NCBI GenBank assembly: GCA_038531745.1
Contig: JBCBBJ010000004.1
Span: forward strand, 179,754 to 243,753
Length of the DNA: 64,000 nt
DNA from: CALLPQ01 sp038531745
Lineage (GTDB): Bacteria; Pseudomonadota; Alphaproteobacteria; Caulobacterales; Parvularculaceae
Reading direction: 5' to 3'
Shown here: one piece after another, positions 1-9,402 of the stretch
Layout of the letters: every line of letters begins with the position of its first letter
Position numbering within the stretch: position 1 is the first letter of the stretch
The notes under the pieces: generated by a model
Seen by the model: the letters and a program-made list of their open reading frames with translations, nothing else
Databases searched by the model: none
Told to the model about the DNA's origin: nothing
Translations under genes and position numbers: made by a program

Positions 1-2
1 GG

Positions 3-809
3 AACGCCAACAACGCCCCCACTATGGCAACGGACGGTGATGATAATCTGAGCGCTACGGCCTTTCCTGCGACGATGGGCTTGCAAACCAACAGCACCAA
101 CCGGTCGCTGCGGATCAGCGAATTGAGTGATCCAGGTACAGACAAAAAGCCCATTTCGCGAGAGCGCCTCTTAGCGATGAAGTTTGATACCAGCTATGCC
201 GAAGGGTCGCTCGCGCGGGAAATTATTGCCGAGGTGCTGGCGCGGGACTGGTCCGATGACCCCCTATTGAGCGCCGCTGCCGCGCATCTTGCCGAATGGA
301 ATTTTGACACAGGCGTTGAGAACATGCATGCTGCGCTCGGTGTACTGACGATCCTACCAGAGGTAACGGCGCCATTTACTAAAATTACACCGCCCGACCG
401 GGGAAACGCGTTTGCCGATGCAGTAAAAATCTTGCAATCGGCCCACGGACGGCTCGATCTGCCTTGGGGAACTGTCAACCGGCTTGTGCGCGGCGATGCG
501 TCTTGGCCGGTCGCGGGTGGGCCAGATATTTTGCGCGCAATCTATCCGGCGGCGCTGCGGGCTGACGGTGCGCTGCATGCCACCGCCGGTGATGGCTGGA
601 TGGCGCTGGTGGAATGGGATGCCGCTGGCAATATCTCCGCCGACATTATCCATAATTATGGGGCAAACAGCAGCGACCCGGCGTCTGCGCATTTTGCTGA
701 CCAGGCGCCGCTCTTTGCCCGCCAAGCCTTCCGCCGGGCGCTCCTTGATCCAGACGCTGTTCTTGCCGCTGCTACCCAGCGCTATCATCCCCTCGACCGT
801 GCGCCCTAA
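3..809 (+). CDS. penicillin acylase family (N-terminal nucleophile) hydrolase, 3' part
   Basis: The reading frame is open to the left edge of the window, so only about the last 268 residues are present and the true start lies outside. The visible part begins with an NANNAP segment like the N-C-N-x-x-P-F region seen near the C-terminal end of acyl-homoserine-lactone/penicillin acylases. It then has TNRSLRISELSD, a KFDTSYAE segment, and a GDGWMALVEWD...IHNYGANSSDPASAHFADQ tail typical of this family's beta subunit. Family members are periplasmic amide hydrolases made as autocatalytically cleaved precursors of roughly 700-850 residues. The nucleophile Ser would lie outside the window. An SDR gene follows 89 bases downstream on the same strand. 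The substrate is unknown. The family call is fairly secure and the function is not. Confidence 0.72.
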   Translation, partial: NANNAPTMATDGDDNLSATAFPATMGLQTNSTNRSLRISELSDPGTDKKPISRERLLAMKFDTSYAEGSLAREIIAEVLARDWSDDPLLSAAAAHLAEWNFDTGVENMHAALGVLTILPEVTAPFTKITPPDRGNAFADAVKILQSAHGRLDLPWGTVNRLVRGDASWPVAGGPDILRAIYPAALRADGALHATAGDGWMALVEWDAAGNISADIIHNYGANSSDPASAHFADQAPLFARQAFRRALLDPDAVLAAATQRYHPLDRAP

Positions 810-897
810 GGGCTGGTGCGAACTGTACCCGGCGCTCGTCCCGTGCGCCTTGGTGGGGTAGACCTAGTCAGAATTCTAAGTTGCGAGGAGCGCCCCC

Positions 898-1692
898 ATG
901 ATCATGAAAGACCTTTTTTCTCTAAAAGACCGGGTGGCGGTGGTGACCGGGGGCTCGCGCGGGATTGGTAAGATGATCGCGCAAGGCTTTCTGGAGCAGG
1001 GGGCAAAGGTTTATATCACGGCACGCAAAGCGCCCGCTTGTGACCAGGCGGCCGAAGAACTCAGCGCGCTGGGCGGCACCTGCGTCTCCTTACCCCATGA
1101 TCTCTCAACGCTGGAAGGGATCGACAAATTCGTTGAGGAGTTTGGCGCCAACGAAAATGGACTTGATATTCTCGTCAATAATGCCGGGGCGGCCTGGGGC
1201 GAGGACTTTGCAACCTTTCCGGAAAGTGGTTGGGACAAGGTTATGGACCTGAATGTGAAATCGCCCTTTTTCCTTACGAAAGCTCTGCATGGCCAGTTGA
1301 AAAAACGCGCATCGGCTGACGCGCCCTCAAAGGTAATCAATATCGCCTCTATTGATGGGGTACGGATCAATCCGTGGGAGACGTATTCCTACCAGGCGTC
1401 AAAAGCCGCAATGATCCATCTGACCCGGCGCATGGCCGCGCGGTTGATCAAGGATCAGATTGCCGTCAGTGCCATCGCGCCTGGTGCATTTGCCTCTGAT
1501 ATGAACCGGGCCGCGCGGGACGCCGGTGACACGGTGGGCAAGATGGTCCCCGCTGGCCGCATCGGGGAGGATAGCGATATGGCCGGTACGGCGGTTTATC
1601 TCGCCTCGCGCGCAGGAAATTATGTTGTTGGGGAGACCGTCGCTGTGGATGGCGGCGTTGCTTATTCCTCCACGGGCGAAAGCTGGGGCTAA
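898..1692 (+). CDS. short-chain dehydrogenase/reductase (SDR)
   Basis: This is a classical NAD(P)-dependent SDR of 264 residues, a normal length for the family. It has the cofactor motif TGGSRGIG at residues 17-24, NNAG at 94-97, and the catalytic set S151, Y165 and K169 (YQASK). The C-terminal part ends in the usual VDGG segment. A GAGGAG ribosome site lies before the first ATG at 898, and a second in-frame ATG at 904 is also possible. It lies between the acylase-family gene and another SDR on the same strand, with a 34-base gap to the latter. An oxidoreductase acting on a hydroxyl or keto group is certain; the substrate is not. No copy of the dyad found at other promoters of this region is visible upstream. 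Confidence 0.88.
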   Translation: MIMKDLFSLKDRVAVVTGGSRGIGKMIAQGFLEQGAKVYITARKAPACDQAAEELSALGGTCVSLPHDLSTLEGIDKFVEEFGANENGLDILVNNAGAAWGEDFATFPESGWDKVMDLNVKSPFFLTKALHGQLKKRASADAPSKVINIASIDGVRINPWETYSYQASKAAMIHLTRRMAARLIKDQIAVSAIAPGAFASDMNRAARDAGDTVGKMVPAGRIGEDSDMAGTAVYLASRAGNYVVGETVAVDGGVAYSSTGESWG

Positions 1693-1726
1693 GGGCAACT
1701 GACGGCCTGTCAAGGAGGTTTGTGTG

Positions 1727-2698
1727 ATGACGTCACCAAAACAAGCGCCGCTGCGCACAGATTTGCCGCCTAAGCCGGAACCGGCGATGGTGATGGGTGA
1801 GATCAGTCTCGCCGGTAAGATCGCTATTGTAACGGGTGGCTATTCGGGGATCGGTCTGGAGACAACGCGTGCGCTCGCGCGGGCCGGGGCCCATGTGATC
1901 GTGCCGGTACGCTCCCCCGATAAGGCGCAGTTGGCTTTATCCTCCGTGGAAGGATCAGTGGTCACAGCAACACTGAATTTGGGCGATCTTGCCTCAGTGC
2001 GCGCGTTCGCCAGCGCATTTGCCGACCAGCATAAGACGCTCCACATCCTGATCAATAATGCCGGGATCATGGCTTGCCCGGAAACCCGTATGGGCCCGGG
2101 ATGGGAGGCGCAATTTGCCACCAACCATCTGGGCCATTTCGCCCTGGCGCAAGCGCTAACGCCGCAATTGCAGGCGGCGCAAGGCGCCCGCGTTGTTTGC
2201 TTGAGTTCCGTTGCCCATCGGCGTGCCGATGTGCAGTGGGATGACATTCAATTTGAGCGTCAGGCTTATGATAAATGGTTGGCCTATGCTCAATCAAAGT
2301 CGGCCAATGCGCTGCATGCGGTGGGGCTTGATCAGCGTCTGAAAAATGACGGTGTACGCGCTTTTGCTGTGCATCCGGGCGGTATTCTGACCCCGCTACA
2401 GCGGCACCTGCCCAAAGAAGAAATGATTGTGCTGGGCTGGATTGACACGGACGGGGAGATCGCCGAGGCGGCAAAGCCATTTTTCAAAACGCCAGCGCAA
2501 GGCGCTGCTACATCGCTCTGGTGCGCTGTGAGCCCGGCGCTTGATGGGATGGGCGGTGTCTATTGCGAGGATTGCAATATCGCCGAGGAAGCCGGTCCGG
2601 ACAGTCCGCCCTATGGCCAGGTCGCGCCCTGGGCTATCGATGTGGCCGGGGCAGACCGGCTATGGTCGGTGAGTGAGACGCTGATCGGCACGGGTTAA
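1727..2698 (+). CDS. SDR-family oxidoreductase, retinol-dehydrogenase-like
   Basis: This is an SDR of about 323 residues with TGGYSGIG at residues 36-43, NNAG near 110, and the Y187-x-x-x-K191 pair (YAQSK). It is longer than a classical SDR and resembles the retinol dehydrogenase/protochlorophyllide reductase-like branch, which carries a C-terminal extension. An AAGGAGG ribosome site at 1712-1718 favours ATG 1727 over the GTG three bases earlier. The gene probably shares a transcript with the SDR upstream. A GC-rich stem-loop follows the stop. The substrate is unknown. Confidence 0.85.
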   Translation: MTSPKQAPLRTDLPPKPEPAMVMGEISLAGKIAIVTGGYSGIGLETTRALARAGAHVIVPVRSPDKAQLALSSVEGSVVTATLNLGDLASVRAFASAFADQHKTLHILINNAGIMACPETRMGPGWEAQFATNHLGHFALAQALTPQLQAAQGARVVCLSSVAHRRADVQWDDIQFERQAYDKWLAYAQSKSANALHAVGLDQRLKNDGVRAFAVHPGGILTPLQRHLPKEEMIVLGWIDTDGEIAEAAKPFFKTPAQGAATSLWCAVSPALDGMGGVYCEDCNIAEEAGPDSPPYGQVAPWAIDVAGADRLWSVSETLIGTG

Positions 2699-2749
2699 AG
2701 CGCACGACCAACACCCCATCTATGATCATACCGGGTGTTAACGATATCG

Positions 2750-2769
2750 GGCCGCTTTCGCGGCCTTTG
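2750..2769 (+). terminator. stem-loop after the SDR gene, weak terminator
   Basis: A GGCCGC stem, TTTC loop and GCGGCC stem are followed by a short TTT. It lies 52 bases after the SDR stop and before tRNA-Pro. The T run is short, so efficiency is doubtful. Confidence 0.4.
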
Positions 2770-2824
2770 CCGGGAATTTTCGCTTGCATTTCTGGCGCAA
2801 AACCACCATCACCCGTGTCTCAGT

Positions 2825-2901
<77 letters not shown>

Positions 2902-2916
2902 CTTCGCCAATATTTA

Positions 2917-4545
2917 TTACGCAAGGCCTGCAAACATCATCAGGAAGATGATGGTTGCCACAAAAAATACTGGCAAACCCCAACAGACCGCATCAATTTT
3001 ACCGGGGGCCATATACCAGCCACCGGCTTTCATTGGCCGACCTTCGGCGCGGAAGCGGGCCAATTGCCCGGCGACTGATTGTTCGTGCCATTCGCTTTGA
3101 CGGCCATCGAGCACGATACTCATTACCCAGCCCACGATAATGTTGACGCCGCCGCCAATCACCACATACCACGGCCACGCAATTGTCAGTGAGGAGATGT
3201 TTAGGGGCGGTATACCATTCACCACCACAATCAGCGCGATAAAGCCAGCGGCAACACCGCACAAGAGACCGCGCTCTGTCGCGTGCTTGGAGAAAAAGCC
3301 CATAAAATACATGGCAAGTTTTGCGCCGACGAAATAAGACGCCACGCGCGTCAATTGCTCGAGGATGGATCCGCCGCTTTCGATAAACGCAAATGCAATG
3401 GGGATCGCAATTATCCCCCACACGACGGTCAATAACCGCGAGAGCAGGAGATTGTGGGCGTCTGATCCCTCATTATTGAAAAACCGCTGGTAGAAATCAG
3501 TGATTGACACCGTTGATAGCGAATTGAACGCCGACGAGAGGCTCGACATCGAGGCCGATAAAACCGCCGCAGCAATAATGCCAAGCAACCCCGGGATTGC
3601 GAGACTTCGCGCAAATGTCAGAATGATCGCATTGGTTTGCTCAAAGGGTCGGCCGTCAAAATGCACATAGAGGAGCGCACCGATAAAGAAGAAGAGGAAA
3701 TAAATGAAGAACGCCGCATAGCCCATAATGAGGTAGGATTTTTTGGCGTCACCAATATTTTTCGCGGCGAGCGCGCGCTGGACCATCATCTGGTTGGCAC
3801 CATAAACCGTAATGTGAAACAGCGTCATGGCGAATACGCCAGCCCAGATGGTGGGTGCCACCGAAAAATCGAGATCAGCATTGATTGGGTTAAGCTTACC
3901 GTCAGCGGCAAGCCGGGCAAACGCCTCATCAAGGGGGGCGGCTGCCGTCATCGCATTGTAAAGAATAATCCCCGCACCGATAAATAGAATGACACCCTGT
4001 AAAACGTCGGTCCAGATAACGGCATTCATCCCCCCAAGCATTGTGTAGCCCAGCACGATGACTGTCATAAGAACGATTGCAAGGCGCACATCCATTCCCG
4101 TGACAAAGGTAACAACAATGGCCGTGGCAGTCAGAATGGATGCTGATGTAATTGTCTGGGTAATGAGGAACAGGCCCGACATAACTGTGCGAGACGCAAC
4201 GCCAAAACGTCGCTCCAAATAGTCGTAGATCGAGGCGACACCGCTGTTGTAAAAAAACGGTAGGAACACCACCACAACAACAAAAATGACCAGCGGATAG
4301 TTCACGTGAATGGCGAGCGCCGCCATGCCTGACCCATAGGCCCACGCTGGCCCACCGAGGAACGACAGCGCGCTGACATATGTTGCAATGACGGAAATGC
4401 CTATGGCCCACCAGGGGGTCATGCGGGTGCCGAGCTGAAAATCCTCAGCAGACTGAACACGTTTGCTTAATGCATAGCCAAGGCCAAGATTGCCGAACAG
4501 ATAGGCAAAGACGATAGCCCAGTTTAGTGGTCCAAATCCCGCCAT
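2917..4545 (-). CDS. sodium:solute symporter (SSS family)
   Basis: This inner-membrane sodium-coupled transporter has about 542 residues, the usual SSS size, and roughly 13-14 hydrophobic segments. The N-terminus has the family pattern of a first helix, then LSKRVQSAEDFQLG, then TPWWAIGISVIATYVSALSFLGGP. The start at 4545 (MAGFGPLNW) has a GGGA ribosome site 6-7 bases upstream; an ATG four codons earlier is the alternative. Longer forms would run into the SnoaL-like gene whose stop lies at 4577. The 31-base gap suggests a two-gene operon with that gene, behind the dyad at 5613. Members carry sugars, organic acids or amino acids, and sequence alone does not choose among them. It is the likely inner-membrane step after the TonB-dependent receptor encoded nearby. 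Confidence 0.9.
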   Translation of the reverse strand: MAGFGPLNWAIVFAYLFGNLGLGYALSKRVQSAEDFQLGTRMTPWWAIGISVIATYVSALSFLGGPAWAYGSGMAALAIHVNYPLVIFVVVVVFLPFFYNSGVASIYDYLERRFGVASRTVMSGLFLITQTITSASILTATAIVVTFVTGMDVRLAIVLMTVIVLGYTMLGGMNAVIWTDVLQGVILFIGAGIILYNAMTAAAPLDEAFARLAADGKLNPINADLDFSVAPTIWAGVFAMTLFHITVYGANQMMVQRALAAKNIGDAKKSYLIMGYAAFFIYFLFFFIGALLYVHFDGRPFEQTNAIILTFARSLAIPGLLGIIAAAVLSASMSSLSSAFNSLSTVSITDFYQRFFNNEGSDAHNLLLSRLLTVVWGIIAIPIAFAFIESGGSILEQLTRVASYFVGAKLAMYFMGFFSKHATERGLLCGVAAGFIALIVVVNGIPPLNISSLTIAWPWYVVIGGGVNIIVGWVMSIVLDGRQSEWHEQSVAGQLARFRAEGRPMKAGGWYMAPGKIDAVCWGLPVFFVATIIFLMMFAGLA

Positions 4546-4576
4546 TATTGTTCCCATCCGGCGCGTAGCGCCTGTT

Positions 4577-5575
4577 TTATTGTGTTGGGGTAAGTGCCTC
4601 GAAAATATCGATTCCGCATTGAAGAAATAGATCGGGGATATCCACAAATACCCAGTTTTCCGCAAAACGATTGCCCGAGCGTCGCCAAAAATCAACAACG
4701 CGCATGGTCACCGGCAAACCGGATGGCACGGGCATATCGATCCAGGGCTCGCCGCTGGTGGTGGCGCGAATGCTGGGCCAGCCGGCGGATGCAACATAGG
4801 GTCCATCGGCAAAGCGGGTTACATGATCGCCGCCAACCCGGTCTGGCACAAAATTCAGAAATGGTTGCTGATGATAGCGTTCAAAACCGCCAAGCCCGCG
4901 GGTCGCGCCAATCCCGCTCGGCCCGTACCACAGCATATCGGGGGTCCAGAAATCTGTCTGGTGCATGCTTTTCAAGCTGGTGCGGTCATAGGACATCAGA
5001 CCCTCAATCATCGCATTCACGAGGGTGAGTGATTTTTCGGTTTCACCGGGGTCACTGTCCGTCAGGCGCAAGCCATCTTGCGCTGCGGGGCCCGGCGCAA
5101 TGATCTCCGCACCCCTGCTTTTGGCGATAAGATCGATACCCGCTTGGCGCGCGAGCCCGATCAGGTCCAGCAGCATATAGCTGCGCTCTATCCGGTCGCC
5201 ATCATAGGCGTTCAATTCCGCAAAGCGGATAAAAGTGAGTTGGTCGGTTGGCGGTATATTCAGCCATGGGGCGTGGAATGTCCCCACAAAATGGCCGGTG
5301 CAGGCAAGCCAATCGCGATCGTCAAAGTGCCCGGTGACAAAAATATCGTCGCGCCGCGTTAGATCCGGAAAGGCGCCGAATAAAGGCCGCCAGAAAGCGT
5401 CGAGGGCGGCCTGTGTGTCGGCGTGTTCGTTGATGGGATGCGAGAAATGCCACCGGCACGTGGATAGTGCGTTTTCCTTCAGGGCTGTCTCCACGGCCTT
5501 CAGCCCGCCCTGTTGCTGTGCTGCCACATAGGCGAGGCCGCGGCGTCGAAGGTCCGTCAAGTCACGCTCACTCAC
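4577..5575 (-). CDS. tandem SnoaL/NTF2-like protein, copy 1
   Basis: The protein has 332 residues made of two SnoaL/NTF2-like alpha+beta barrel halves, about 1-160 and 180-330. Signature stretches are HFDDRDWLACTGHFVGTF and IPPT in the first half, and WYGPSGIG, PFLNFVPDR and DFWRRSGNRFAENWVFVDI in the second. The second gene of this type (12033-13046) shares WYGP-x-GIG, PFLN-x-x-PDR, DFWR and ENWV-x-VDI and is a clear paralogue. The family includes cyclases, hydratases, isomerases and non-enzymatic binding proteins. No signal peptide is visible, so it is probably cytoplasmic. A dyad at 5613-5632 lies about 40 bases upstream of the start. An enzymatic role in the shared pathway is an inference from context. 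Confidence 0.8.
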   Translation of the reverse strand: MSERDLTDLRRRGLAYVAAQQQGGLKAVETALKENALSTCRWHFSHPINEHADTQAALDAFWRPLFGAFPDLTRRDDIFVTGHFDDRDWLACTGHFVGTFHAPWLNIPPTDQLTFIRFAELNAYDGDRIERSYMLLDLIGLARQAGIDLIAKSRGAEIIAPGPAAQDGLRLTDSDPGETEKSLTLVNAMIEGLMSYDRTSLKSMHQTDFWTPDMLWYGPSGIGATRGLGGFERYHQQPFLNFVPDRVGGDHVTRFADGPYVASAGWPSIRATTSGEPWIDMPVPSGLPVTMRVVDFWRRSGNRFAENWVFVDIPDLFLQCGIDIFEALTPTQ

Positions 5576-5612
5576 AAATTTTCACCCTTTTCCAAGCGCT
5601 ACCGTGTGCATG

Positions 5613-5632
5613 TTTGTACTGCGAATGCAATT
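5613..5632. promoter_or_regulatory. putative LacI-type operator O1
   Basis: The sequence is TTTGTACTGC then GAATGCAATT, with the centre between 5622 and 5623. The right half equals that of the perfect palindrome at 9403-9424 over nine bases; the left half fits the GTAC variant seen in other copies. It sits upstream of the SnoaL-like gene starting at 5575. Confidence 0.5.
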
Positions 5633-5827
5633 GAGATTTTCCCCAGACGGTGCCGATTGCCGTTTCGCGTCCGTTCAAAATGCCCTGCAATTCACTGGCA
5701 GGTACCATTTGGGCAGGTGGCCACACTGTCCCAACCGCGTTCTAACCGCCGATTTCGCGGCGATTTCGTTGTTTCCCACCGGTCTGCCATCATCTGCCTG
5801 AGTCGCTTTTGCACCACATGGGAAATA

Positions 5828-5847
5828 AAATGCATGCGAAGTCAAAT
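5828..5847. promoter_or_regulatory. putative LacI-type operator O2
   Basis: The sequence is AAATGCATGC then GAAGTCAAAT, with the centre between 5837 and 5838. The left half differs from the perfect site at two of nine inner positions; the right half is the diverged GAAGT form. It lies about 90 bases upstream of the TonB receptor start. Confidence 0.5.
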
Positions 5848-5933
5848 CACCCTTGTGAGGGCGCTCGCGGCACCGTAACAGGTCTGTTAACGATTGAATT
5901 CCATCCCCCACATTTATCTTGAGGAGTGAGCCC

Positions 5934-8402
5934 ATGAAATTTCATCAGAAAAAGCTTGCATTGAAACTATTAGGGGGCGTTGGCGCATCAGCCCTTTGCC
6001 TTGCTTACGGTGCCGCGGCGACCGCGCAGATCGATACCATTGTCGTGACGGCAGAGAAAAAAGAAGAAAACGTCCAGGATGTTGGTCTTTCGGTCCAGGC
6101 GTTCGACGAAGACGGGCTTGCCGCTGGCGGTATCACCGATGTGTCCCGTCTGGAATTACTGGTCTCCGGTGTTAATTTTGCCTTTGTGGGTAATGATGCA
6201 AAATTTAACGTGCGGGGGGCCAACTCAACCAACACCTTCGCCGATAACGCGTCCATCGTCGGGACCTATGTTGATGGCGTTTACAAACTGCGCGCCTCGC
6301 AGCAATCGCAACGCCTTTTTGATGTGTCGCGGCTCGAATTCCTCAAAGGCCCGCAAGGCACGCTCTATGGTCGGAATACATTCGCCGGTGCCCTGAACAT
6401 TTTTAACAATACCGTCGATCTTGAAGACTACGCCTCCGGTTTTAACGCCAGCTATGAGCGCTTTAATACCGCGCGGTTCGATGCCTATGCGAACCTGCCC
6501 ATCACCGACACACTTGGTATCCGTGTTGCTGGCTTCTTCGACAACTCCGATGGGTATATTGAAAACTTCGGGGGCCCGGACCTTGGCGCGCTTGACGATA
6601 AAGGCGTTCGTGTGACCGCGCTTTGGGCGCCCACGGATAATTTTGACGCCACCTTGCGTCTCTCGCACACGGAAAAAAGCGGCCGGCCAGCCGGTCTGTT
6701 CGGCTACACCTTCCTTTGCCGTAATGTGACACAGTCCGGCCACACCGATCCGCTTGGTTCGCAGGAAGATTGCGCCAATCCGAATGTTGGCACCAGCGGT
6801 CAGCCCAACGCCAATGATCTTGGTCCGTACCAGGTTAATCAGGATTTTGTGCCTGATCAGGAAAACCGCGAGCAGGTTGTTTCGCTTGAGCTCAACGCTG
6901 ACCTTGGCGCTATTTTGTTCAAGTCCGTCACGTCCTATACGGATTTTGACAATAATCTCGGCTTTGACTTCGATTTCTCACCGACCCCTTTCCAGGCTGG
7001 TGGCTTTAACGAAGAGGCGAGCTACTTCACTCAAGAAATTCAATTCAACACCCAGTTTGACGGGCCCATTGAATTGACAACCGGGGCGTATTTCTCGGCT
7101 GATGAAACCAACTTTAACTTCTATATTTATAACCAGCGTCAGGCCGTTGGCCGCGGTGGTGCCGTGCCCGTCCTTGATAATGCGGGCAATCCAGTACTTG
7201 ATGGTGACGGCAACCAGTTGCTTCTTCCGCTCCTGACCGCGACGCCGCTTGTCAGCAATGACCCGGTGATTGGCGGCTTTTTTGCCGACAATATGCCGAT
7301 CGACACCACTTATTTCGGTGTGTACGGCCAGGCGACGATTTCTGTGTCTGACCGGTTCCGCGTCATTGGCGGTCTTCGTTGGGATACGGAAGATAAGGAA
7401 CTCGTGGGCGGCGGCTCCAACTTTACCGGCGATACTGATGGTGATGGTTTGAGCGAGGCCCCCGTGGTGGCACCGCCCGGCGGTCCGTTTCTGGCGCCGT
7501 TTCCCACGGCTCTTGATGATGTGTTTGGTATCTTCACCATCAATAGCGATGCCGATGATGCAATCCGCTCTGACCCCGATGCGCAAAGCGATCTGACATG
7601 GCGTGCGGGGCTTGAGTATGATTTGGGCGATGCGGCGCTGCTCTACTTTACCTCGTCCACAGGTTTCCTATCCGGCTCGCTCAATAACCGCGGGACTATT
7701 ACTGAACCACTGAATTCGCGGGTATTTGAAGGCGGTATCAAGTCGATCATTTTTGATGGGTCGCTGCAATTCAACCTCGCCGCCCACTTCACCCAATATC
7801 GGAACCTGCTGCGGCAGGTTCAGGTCGAACAAATCGTTGATGGCAACACGATCGTCATTACCCAGAGTGATAATGGTGGTCGTTTCCGGGCCTTCGGTGT
7901 GGAACTTGAAAGCGTTTGGGCACCTACGGATGAACTTCGTATTGGTCTGAATGCGTCCTATCTTGATGCGGAGTTTGTGGGTCCCTTCTTCCAGGGTAAT
8001 CCATATCAGCTCTTCGGTGGCCAGGTTGCTCCCTCCATTGATGTGGGCGGACAAACCACACCATGGTCACCGTCCTTCACCGCCTCACTTTATGGGTCTT
8101 ATGATATTGACCTTGGCGACAAAGGTACGCTGACGCCTTATGCCCAGTTCTATTATTCCGATGGGTACAACACGTCGAACCTGCTCTCCATCGACCCCCA
8201 ACAACAACAAGGTAGCTTCACCAAGACCGACCTTCGGTTGATCTGGACAGCGCCAAGCGAGAACTATCGCTTTGAAGCGTTTGTTGAGAACCTTGAAAAT
8301 GAAGCGGTCCTTGCCCGTGGGAACAATAACGGTAGTGACATTGTACAAACCGGTTTCCTTTACCCGCGTAACTTTGGTGTTCGCTTCGGCGCCGATTTCT
8401 AA
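5934..8402 (+). CDS. TonB-dependent outer-membrane receptor
   Basis: This outer-membrane active transporter has about 822 residues. A cleavable signal peptide ends near AAATAQ (residues 27-32). A TonB-box-like DTIVVTAEKKEENVQDV is followed by the plug domain (to about 170, with GPQGTLYGRNTFAGALNI) and a beta-barrel that ends in a C-terminal aromatic residue (FGVRFGADF). ATG 5934 is chosen because GAGGAG at 5921-5926 is correctly spaced; the TTG at 5919 would overlap that site. Two predicted loop segments carry Asp/Gly-rich calcium-loop-like strings (NPVLDGDGNQ and TGDTDGDGLSE). Operator O2 lies upstream and a strong terminator downstream. It is probably the outer-membrane entry for the substrate of the neighbouring catabolic enzymes. 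No SusD-like partner is present. Confidence 0.93.
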   Translation: MKFHQKKLALKLLGGVGASALCLAYGAAATAQIDTIVVTAEKKEENVQDVGLSVQAFDEDGLAAGGITDVSRLELLVSGVNFAFVGNDAKFNVRGANSTNTFADNASIVGTYVDGVYKLRASQQSQRLFDVSRLEFLKGPQGTLYGRNTFAGALNIFNNTVDLEDYASGFNASYERFNTARFDAYANLPITDTLGIRVAGFFDNSDGYIENFGGPDLGALDDKGVRVTALWAPTDNFDATLRLSHTEKSGRPAGLFGYTFLCRNVTQSGHTDPLGSQEDCANPNVGTSGQPNANDLGPYQVNQDFVPDQENREQVVSLELNADLGAILFKSVTSYTDFDNNLGFDFDFSPTPFQAGGFNEEASYFTQEIQFNTQFDGPIELTTGAYFSADETNFNFYIYNQRQAVGRGGAVPVLDNAGNPVLDGDGNQLLLPLLTATPLVSNDPVIGGFFADNMPIDTTYFGVYGQATISVSDRFRVIGGLRWDTEDKELVGGGSNFTGDTDGDGLSEAPVVAPPGGPFLAPFPTALDDVFGIFTINSDADDAIRSDPDAQSDLTWRAGLEYDLGDAALLYFTSSTGFLSGSLNNRGTITEPLNSRVFEGGIKSIIFDGSLQFNLAAHFTQYRNLLRQVQVEQIVDGNTIVITQSDNGGRFRAFGVELESVWAPTDELRIGLNASYLDAEFVGPFFQGNPYQLFGGQVAPSIDVGGQTTPWSPSFTASLYGSYDIDLGDKGTLTPYAQFYYSDGYNTSNLLSIDPQQQQGSFTKTDLRLIWTAPSENYRFEAFVENLENEAVLARGNNNGSDIVQTGFLYPRNFGVRFGADF

Positions 8403-8436
8403 CGCCACTAGAAGAGTTGCGTATAGAATGCCTAAT

Positions 8437-8462
8437 GGGGCCCCTTGTGGGCCCCTTTTTTT
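8437..8462 (+). terminator. rho-independent terminator of the TonB receptor gene
   Basis: A stem GGGGCCC, loop CTTGT and stem GGGCCCC are followed by seven T. It lies 34 bases after the receptor stop. The 169 bases from here to the SDR stop at 8632 show no gene. Confidence 0.85.
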
Positions 8463-8631
8463 ATTGGGGTACTGAGTTTATGTCACTATTGACTGGAGGG
8501 TGATCAAAATGGGCCATTGGCCCAGATTTTACCTCGGGTCTTCCGCGTCAGCGGCCACTTTTTACTGGCGGGTATTCCAGTCCAGGCCTTTGATTGCTGA
8601 ATTTACGACCCGTTTGGCAATCACGCTAACC

Positions 8632-9369
8632 TTATTGTGCGGTCCAGCCACCATCGATTAACAGGCTATGGCCGGTCACCATATTTGCGGCAGGGCTTGC
8701 CAAATAAAGCACCGCATTTGCCACATCTGCTGGTTGCCCAATCCTCTGCATAGGGATCATCTGCTCCACAAACGCCTTAAAATCTGGGTTTTCCAGCATT
8801 GGTTTTGTCATGGGCGTCTCCACAAAAGTGGGCGCGACGCTGTTAACGCGGATATTCTTCGGCGCCAATTCCACGGCCATGGCTTTGGTCAGTCCCTCAA
8901 TCGCGTGCTTTGTCATGCAGTAGACGGACCGGTTGGGCGAGCCCACATGACCCATTTGCGATGACATATGGATGATGGCGCCGCCATCCCCTTTTGTCAT
9001 GACGGCGGCGGCGGCCTGGGCGGTTAGAAACATCGAGCGCACATTCAGATCGAGAATAAAGTCGAGATTTTCCCGGGAAACGTCCTGAAACGGCTCCGGG
9101 CGGTTGGCGCCCGCATTATTCACAAGAATATCAAGCTGGGCTTGGCCGGCGACAGCGTCAATAAAGGCATCCTTGGTCACATCACCCACCAGCGGGGTAA
9201 GCCGCGCGCCAAGCACCCCGGCAAGCTGATCAAGGTCAGCTTGCGTCCGCGCAACGGCAATCACCTCGGCGCCGGCCCCGTGCAGCGCCACAGCAATCGC
9301 CCGGCCAAGGCCGCGCCCGGCTCCGGTGACAAGGGCAGTTTTGCCGGTGAGCGAAAATGGATTCTGCAT
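8632..9369 (-). CDS. SDR-family oxidoreductase
   Basis: This is a classical SDR of 245 residues with TGAGRGLG at 15-22, NNAG near 84-87, a serine at 136-137, and Y150-x-x-x-K154 (YCMTK). The C-terminus ends in the usual IDGGW. The start at 9369 (MQNPFSLTGK) is chosen because it begins just before the first beta strand and has an AAGG ribosome site; the frame extends further upstream but through the operator. It is transcribed away from the HisD-like dehydrogenase, with the perfect palindrome at 9403-9424 between them. It probably oxidises or reduces a hydroxyl group of the pathway compound, acting in the cytoplasm. Confidence 0.9.
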   Translation of the reverse strand: MQNPFSLTGKTALVTGAGRGLGRAIAVALHGAGAEVIAVARTQADLDQLAGVLGARLTPLVGDVTKDAFIDAVAGQAQLDILVNNAGANRPEPFQDVSRENLDFILDLNVRSMFLTAQAAAAVMTKGDGGAIIHMSSQMGHVGSPNRSVYCMTKHAIEGLTKAMAVELAPKNIRVNSVAPTFVETPMTKPMLENPDFKAFVEQMIPMQRIGQPADVANAVLYLASPAANMVTGHSLLIDGGWTAQ

Positions 9370-9402
9370 AGCTAAGCCTTGTGAGAACGTCGCAATGAAG
9401 AG

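Larger units (their letters stand above)
5576..5933. promoter_or_regulatory. divergent promoter region, SnoaL copy 1 / TonB receptor
   Basis: This 358-base gap separates the SnoaL-like gene (minus) from the TonB-dependent receptor (plus). It holds two copies of the dyad family with a T-K-C-G-A-A core, one near each gene, and the receptor's GAGGAG ribosome site at 5921-5926. No further gene with coding character is visible. Confidence 0.6.

Noticed and set aside
5919..5933. TTG start for the TonB receptor
   Set aside because: It overlaps the ribosome site GAGGAG that serves ATG 5934 and precedes a normal signal peptide by five residues.
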